The notes under the pieces were generated by a model. The model did no database searches, had not been told where the DNA came from, and was given only the letters and a program-made list of their open reading frames with translations. A program made the translations under genes and the position numbers. A stretch of DNA of 64,000 nucleotides from Alistipes sp. (lineage in GTDB: Bacteria > Bacteroidota > Bacteroidia > Bacteroidales > Rikenellaceae). The stretch is from NCBI GenBank assembly GCA_017436185.1, contig JAFSDP010000012.1, positions 178,392-242,391 of the forward strand. Reading direction: 5' to 3'. Shown piece after piece: positions 59,831 through 64,000 of the stretch (positions are counted from its first letter, which is position 1; every line of letters begins with the position of its first letter).

Positions 59831-62238
59831 TAGAAGTTGTACGACACGGTCACCATCAGGCGACGGGGTTTGCCATACATATAGCGAGTTGCCTGAGGCA
59901 GACGACCCATCGCCGAATCAACCCCGACGGCCTGCGTGCGCAACGATTCGTAGCCATAGAGGGGATATTCCGCACCCGTAAGATTCATCAAATGAAGCGA
60001 AAAGAGGAGCGATGAACGTTCAAACCACACCCGCTTGAAGAGCGAGGCATCGACCGTCAAGCCATCTTTCAGCCGTTCCTGAGAGACAAAAGCATCGAAA
60101 AATTCGGGCGTAAGGCCATTCTGACGAGCCACACGATCGGTGCGGCGCAGTGCCACCGGATCGACATAGCGACCCCCGGCAAAGCCTGCCGAGAGGCGCA
60201 CACCCCACCCCTTTCGGCCATAGTAACGAAGCCCTGCAAAAGCGGCTAGCTGTGGCACACCACCGGGTCTGCACTCGGCCAGATGGGCCGTGGCGGCCTC
60301 ATCGATGGTGCTGTTGTCGTTGTCGGCCACGACATTCACAACGGCATCGTCCGTATAGCGATAATCGCCCGCCGAGAGGGCTGCCGAGAGGGTCCACCGC
60401 GAGGCGACACGCCACTCCACAGCCACCTCAAGCCCCACTGCCCGCCAAACAAGCCCCTGCACACTCATATCGGCATAAAGTCCCGAAAGGTCGTCGAAGT
60501 AGCTGCGACGCTCCATTTCGTGGGTATGTTGGGTGGCGAAGGCCGTAGCAAGCAGGTCGAAATACTCGCCCCGATGGCGATAATCGACCTGAACACCGTA
60601 ATAGTGACTCAACTCGGGGTTACTGACAATCAGGTTGTTATAGAGCGGTTGCATAAACAGATCGGCAGCCGAGGGGGTCACTGTTCCCACAGCCACCGCA
60701 AGGTGCAGACTGCGCCGAGGCGAGAAGAGCCAAGCGGCATCGCCTTTGAGCGTGTAAGGGGTGAAATGGAGGGTGCGAGAGGGACCATACGACCCTGTCC
60801 CCGGAAAAAGCTCCTTTTCGTAGAATCCCTCACGTTTGATGCGCACATCGCCCACCTCACCCCAGAGGCCCAACTGCCAACGGTCGTGTTGCCAACGCAC
60901 CCCCAACCAAGCCCGACTATCGAGGCGAGTGAGGGCATAATCGTAGCCGAAGCGGTCGCCCTCGGTGATGCGTCGAGAGGGGGCACGAAGGTTGTTTTCC
61001 AGGTCGTTGCAGTAGCTATCGTCGTCCAACAAGAATTGGTCGATGTCGATTATGTGCGTCGCTCCAAGCAGGTCTTTCATCTGCTTGAAATTACGACTGT
61101 TATCGTAGTTTATCTGAAGTCCGTAATGAAGTGTCGCACGCTCGACCGAGGAGGCAAATTCGGCCCTTGCGCCAAGCCGCATCACCCGCTCGATGCGCTC
61201 CTCCAAGGCATAGACGGCGTGGCCATCACCCAGGCGGTTTTGGGCAATCATCTCATCCCACGCCAACTGCGTGTAGCGGGTATCGTTGCGCTGCCACGCC
61301 TCCATTGTGGCACGGTCATCGGTTGCCGAAGGGAGGTAGCGGTAATTATCGGGCAACGGAGTGCGGGCATCGTACCAATTCAGCGCACTCACGCCCAACC
61401 GTCCCACCTCGCTGCCGAGCGTTGCCTTCAGGTGCGTGGAGGGCGACAACGTGAGGGCATAATGGGCCGCCACCATCGGCAACAGATCGTTTCGCACACG
61501 GGCGTTGCGCACCTTGCCCGCCTGATAGCCCCACGAAGGGTTGTAGTAGGGATTATCGAGTAGCGTGAAGGCCTCCTGCGTCGAAGCCGACCGTCCGCCC
61601 CGCTCAGCAAAAGGAAGCGTAAAAACCAAATGCAACTCACTGTCATACATCCATTTGCGGCTCATACGCACACCTGCACGCAGCGAGTTTTCAAACAGAC
61701 CCTCGACCAACGCATCCCGTCCCGTGCGCCCCTCGACCACAGCACCGACGTGCCACCCGCCCACCTGCCGATTCATCGTGGCACGCAGGCCGAAGCGGTA
61801 GTTTTGCATCGCATAGCGGGCCGAGATGGTGTAGGGTTGCATCGGCTCGGCATCCGAGAAGCGGAAGTGGCGTTGTCCACCTGCACCACCCACACCATCA
61901 GCGGAGGGCGACACACCCGCCACATACTCCTCGTCGGCAGCCATTCCCCGCAACAGCGCCGTCTGGCGGTAGCTGACGGGCAATCCGTAGAGGGTGGTCA
62001 GCTCCGAAGCGTAGTGTTCGCCTCGGCGGTATGAGGAGACGGGAAGACGAAAGTCGGTCAGCCGACCATACAAATCGCCCAGCGCAAAGGAGGCCTCGTA
62101 GAAAAGCAACGAGTCGGAGCGAGGATCTTCGCTCCTCGTCTCCGGCTCGGCATAGGGGTAATAGTAATCGTCGTGGGGCTCCTGGGCAGCAACACGCAAC
62201 GCAACAAGCGACAAAATCGCTATCAGCAGCCCCCTCAT
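59830..62238 (-). CDS. TonB-dependent-receptor-type outer-membrane barrel lacking a clear plug
   Basis: This protein of about 802 residues has a signal peptide (MRGLLIAILSLVALRVAAQ; ATG 62238, with ATG 62244 as an alternative) and a beta-barrel body ending in Tyr-Asn-Phe, as outer-membrane proteins do. Sections such as GLQINYDNSRNFKQMK, NPELSHYYGVQVDYRHRGEYFDLLATAFATQ, in parts, and the last third follow TonB-receptor barrel patterns. I see no TonB box, carboxypeptidase-like domain or typical plug in the first 130 residues; a short YGLPVSYRQTALLRGM segment may be a remnant. The receptor ligand is unknown. It starts 10 bases after the pepD stop and should be co-transcribed with it. Confidence 0.75.
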   Translation of the reverse strand: MRGLLIAILSLVALRVAAQEPHDDYYYPYAEPETRSEDPRSDSLLFYEASFALGDLYGRLTDFRLPVSSYRRGEHYASELTTLYGLPVSYRQTALLRGMAADEEYVAGVSPSADGVGGAGGQRHFRFSDAEPMQPYTISARYAMQNYRFGLRATMNRQVGGWHVGAVVEGRTGRDALVEGLFENSLRAGVRMSRKWMYDSELHLVFTLPFAERGGRSASTQEAFTLLDNPYYNPSWGYQAGKVRNARVRNDLLPMVAAHYALTLSPSTHLKATLGSEVGRLGVSALNWYDARTPLPDNYRYLPSATDDRATMEAWQRNDTRYTQLAWDEMIAQNRLGDGHAVYALEERIERVMRLGARAEFASSVERATLHYGLQINYDNSRNFKQMKDLLGATHIIDIDQFLLDDDSYCNDLENNLRAPSRRITEGDRFGYDYALTRLDSRAWLGVRWQHDRWQLGLWGEVGDVRIKREGFYEKELFPGTGSYGPSRTLHFTPYTLKGDAAWLFSPRRSLHLAVAVGTVTPSAADLFMQPLYNNLIVSNPELSHYYGVQVDYRHRGEYFDLLATAFATQHTHEMERRSYFDDLSGLYADMSVQGLVWRAVGLEVAVEWRVASRWTLSAALSAGDYRYTDDAVVNVVADNDNSTIDEAATAHLAECRPGGVPQLAAFAGLRYYGRKGWGVRLSAGFAGGRYVDPVALRRTDRVARQNGLTPEFFDAFVSQERLKDGLTVDASLFKRVWFERSSLLFSLHLMNLTGAEYPLYGYESLRTQAVGVDSAMGRLPQATRYMYGKPRRLMVTVSYNF

Positions 62239-62248
62239 AATCATCGGT

Positions 62249-63700
62249 TTAGATGCGCTTCAGCACCTCGCACAGCAGCTCCCAGAACTTGGGAACGGTG
62301 GCAATCTCCAGACGCTCGTCGGGCGAGTGAACACCACGCAGCGTGGGGCCGAACGAAACCATCTCCAGCTCGGGGTACTTCTCCAGGAAGAGGCCGCACT
62401 CCAAACCGGCGTGGATGGCACGCACCTTCGGCTCAACGGCGAACAGGTCGCGATAGGCCTCGACGGTCACCTCCAGCAGCTTCGACTGCGGGTTGGGTGC
62501 CCAGCCCGGGTAGCCGTCCGTATGGGCGACATCGGCACCGGCCAGTGCGAAGACCGACTCAACCATCTGCATCACATAGGTCTTGGCACTCTCCAACGAC
62601 GAACGCTGCGACGAGGTGACAACAATCGTATGCTCATCGACAAACTTCACCGAGGCGAGGTTCGTGGAGGTCTCGACCAGACCATTGACGGCAAACGACA
62701 TCGAAATCACCCCGTTAGGCACACCGACAATCGAATAAATCAGGCCAAACTGCGTCTTCTGATCGAGCACCTGGTCCACCTCGGGCATCTCGTTGAGCGT
62801 GATTTTGAAGTTCGGCTCACGGAACTGGAACTCGGCAGCCATATCGGCAGCAAAGAGCTCGTAGCGGCGCAGAAACTCCTCCTTGAATTTGGTCGGCACA
62901 CCAAAAATGGCGTAGGCCTCTCGCGGGATGGCATTGCGCAGATTTCCGCCCGAGAAGTAGCTCAGGCGCAGGTCGCAACTCTGCATACCGTCCCACAGCA
63001 GGCGGGCAACGGTCTTGTTGGAGTTGGCACGACCCTTATCGATATCGTCACCCGAGTGACCTCCCAGCAGGTCCGACACATCGACACGGAAGAAGGCGTA
63101 GTTCTTCGGCGAAGGCTCCATCGTTGCGTGGAAGGTAGCAATGGTATCGATACCACCGGCGCAGCCGATGAAAATCTCGCCCTCGTCCTCCGAGTCGAGG
63201 TTGATCAAATACTTGCCCTTCAGCATCCCCTCGCCCAGCTCGAATGCACCCGTCAGACCCGTCTCCTCATCAACCGTAAAGAGGCACTCGATGGGGCCGT
63301 GAGCCACCGTCTCGTCCAGCAGCACCGCCAAAGCGGCCGCCATACCGATGCCGCAGTCGGCACCCAGCGTCGTACCCTCGGCCTTGACCCAACCATCCTC
63401 AATGCGGGTCGTGATAGGGTCGTTCTCGAAGTCGAACTCCACATCCGAGTTCTTCTCGCAGACCATATCCATATGGGCTTGCAGGATGACCATCGGGCGA
63501 TCCTCCAGGCCCGGAGTAGCGGGCTTGCGCATCACCACATTGCCAATCTCATCCTTCTGATACTCAATCTGATGCTCTTTGGCAAAATCGACCAGGAAGT
63601 CGATAATCTTCGCCTCCTTCTTCGAGGGGCGAGGCACACGGGTAATGGCATCGAACTGCTCCCAGATGAGCTTCGGCTCCAAATTCGTAATTGCTGACAT
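62249..63700 (-). CDS. pepD: Aminoacyl-histidine dipeptidase PepD (M20)
   Basis: This 483-residue zinc dipeptidase belongs to M20C. Metal and catalytic sites are VILQAHMDMVCEK, TLGADCGIGMAAALAV, FTVDEETGLTGAFEL and LINLDSEDEGEIF, then a His in SDLLGGHSGDDI. It hydrolyses carnosine-like and other dipeptides in the cytoplasm. No signal peptide is seen. The promoter at 63871-63901 gives a leader of about 165 bases that holds a nested palindrome. The barrel gene follows by a few bases. Confidence 0.96.
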   Translation of the reverse strand: MSAITNLEPKLIWEQFDAITRVPRPSKKEAKIIDFLVDFAKEHQIEYQKDEIGNVVMRKPATPGLEDRPMVILQAHMDMVCEKNSDVEFDFENDPITTRIEDGWVKAEGTTLGADCGIGMAAALAVLLDETVAHGPIECLFTVDEETGLTGAFELGEGMLKGKYLINLDSEDEGEIFIGCAGGIDTIATFHATMEPSPKNYAFFRVDVSDLLGGHSGDDIDKGRANSNKTVARLLWDGMQSCDLRLSYFSGGNLRNAIPREAYAIFGVPTKFKEEFLRRYELFAADMAAEFQFREPNFKITLNEMPEVDQVLDQKTQFGLIYSIVGVPNGVISMSFAVNGLVETSTNLASVKFVDEHTIVVTSSQRSSLESAKTYVMQMVESVFALAGADVAHTDGYPGWAPNPQSKLLEVTVEAYRDLFAVEPKVRAIHAGLECGLFLEKYPELEMVSFGPTLRGVHSPDERLEIATVPKFWELLCEVLKRI

Positions 63701-63797
63701 ATCGATTAACTTTTATAATTCTTGTTACTTAATTATTTCCGATTTATCGCTTTGGTTGGGTTGTTACTCGCCGCCACAGGCGTCGTATTCAATTATT

Positions 63798-63856
63798 ACC
63801 CACCCCCAAACCCCCGCCTCAGGCAGGGGCTTGGTCGCTTCGCTCCCTTGGGTGGT
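63798..63856. repeat. Nested palindrome in the pepD leader
   Basis: Outer arms ACCCACCCCCAA (63798-63809) and TTGGGTGGT (63848-63856) enclose a stem CCCC-GCCT / AGGC-GGGG (63811-63829) and a smaller GGTCGCTTCGCTCC hairpin. It lies between the promoter and the start codon of pepD and has no coding frame of its own. Confidence 0.6.
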
Positions 63857-63870
63857 GCCAATATCGGTCA

Positions 63871-63901
63871 CAAAGATACACTTTTATCTATAAACCGACA
63901 A
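63871..63901 (-). promoter_or_regulatory. Promoter of pepD
   Basis: On the minus strand TTG (63901-63899), 20 bases and TATCTTTG (63878-63871) form a Bacteroidetes-type promoter. It begins right after the stop of the upstream gene. Confidence 0.7.
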
Positions 63902-64000
63902 TCAATCGGCCACTTTGCGGTACTCAATCACAACGGTTTGACCGTTATACTCGTATGTGCTCGATAAATGACGGATAAAATCAGGCTTCGTCTGATCGTC
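63902..64000 (-). CDS. 3' end of an unidentified gene
   Basis: The minus strand is open from the right edge to a TGA at 63904-63902, giving a 32-residue C-terminus that ends VVIEYRKVAD. The codon use is like that of the neighbours and a promoter for pepD begins right after the stop, so this is probably a real gene end. Nothing in so short a piece identifies the product. Confidence 0.5.
   Translation of the reverse strand, partial: DDQTKPDFIRHLSSTYEYNGQTVVIEYRKVAD

Noticed and set aside
63722..63967. 81-codon plus-strand frame in the pepD leader
   Set aside because: It passes through the nested palindrome and a minus-strand promoter, and its hydrophobic start is formed from AT-rich spacer. 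It looks like chance.

Overview
This 64 kb window looks like ordinary chromosome from a member of the order Bacteroidales, most probably Alistipes or a close relative in the Rikenellaceae. The reasons are a fairly GC-rich coding sequence with few Shine-Dalgarno sites, many promoters of the Bacteroidetes form TTTG-N20-TAnnTTTG, and gene families typical of the phylum: DUF5606, DUF5689, DUF3109, a DUF1015 gene next to serC and serA, a TonB-type barrel, and peptidases M64 and C69. I saw no rRNA, tRNA, transposase, integrase, phage gene, CRISPR array or restriction system.

Layout. 1-9.2 kb, minus strand: the start of a lipoprotein, an M64 peptidase, then a membrane operon read leftward (orphan chemoreceptor-like protein, TrkH, SPOR-like protein, NfeD, FloA), and mtaB. 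9.3-13.9 kb, plus strand: metal ABC permease, LptF/G-type permease, ribBA, fmt. 13.9-17.2 kb, minus strand: serC-serA-DUF1015. 17.4-22.2 kb, plus strand: yicC-gmk-nadD-ddl-DUF3109-M23/LysM peptidase. 22.2-28.5 kb: yggS (-), C69 dipeptidase and lpdA (+), a 61-residue membrane protein, truA and aspA (-). 28.7-38.5 kb, plus strand: a tight run dapB-lepB-yigZ-uvrA-M16 peptidase-O-methyltransferase-DUF748. 38.6-49.5 kb: GH105 hydrolase, phosphoglucomutase (-), dnaA, a WYL regulator, a zinc-ribbon miniprotein, recA, rsh, a small membrane protein and a HIT protein. 49.5-64 kb: an AT-rich non-coding region with an XRE regulator, metal ABC binding protein and ATPase, small conserved proteins, OmpA-like and MscS proteins, two DUF5689 lipoproteins, obg, pectinesterase, a plug-less TonB-type barrel, pepD, and the 3' end of an unidentified gene.

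How the genes work together. Most are housekeeping: replication and repair (dnaA, recA, uvrA), wall precursors (dapB, ddl), envelope export (lepB, LptF/G), tRNA modification (truA, mtaB, fmt), cofactors (ribBA, nadD), serine synthesis and the stringent response. The zinc/manganese ABC importer is split: its only permease in the window is 42 kb from the binding protein and ATPase. Two pectin-type enzymes (GH105 and CE8) are far apart and not in a SusCD locus.

The least explained material is between genes. There are MITE-like elements with perfect inverted ends and internal GACCTAT repeat arrays around the dnaA/pgcA genes, a 655-bp AT-rich region with a duplicated 13-mer at an XRE gene, a dyad over the promoter of a zinc-ribbon miniprotein, a 16-bp hairpin between recA and rsh, duplicated terminators, and nested palindromes in the pepD leader. 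I found no convincing new multi-gene system. These non-coding elements and the plug-less barrel are the best leads.
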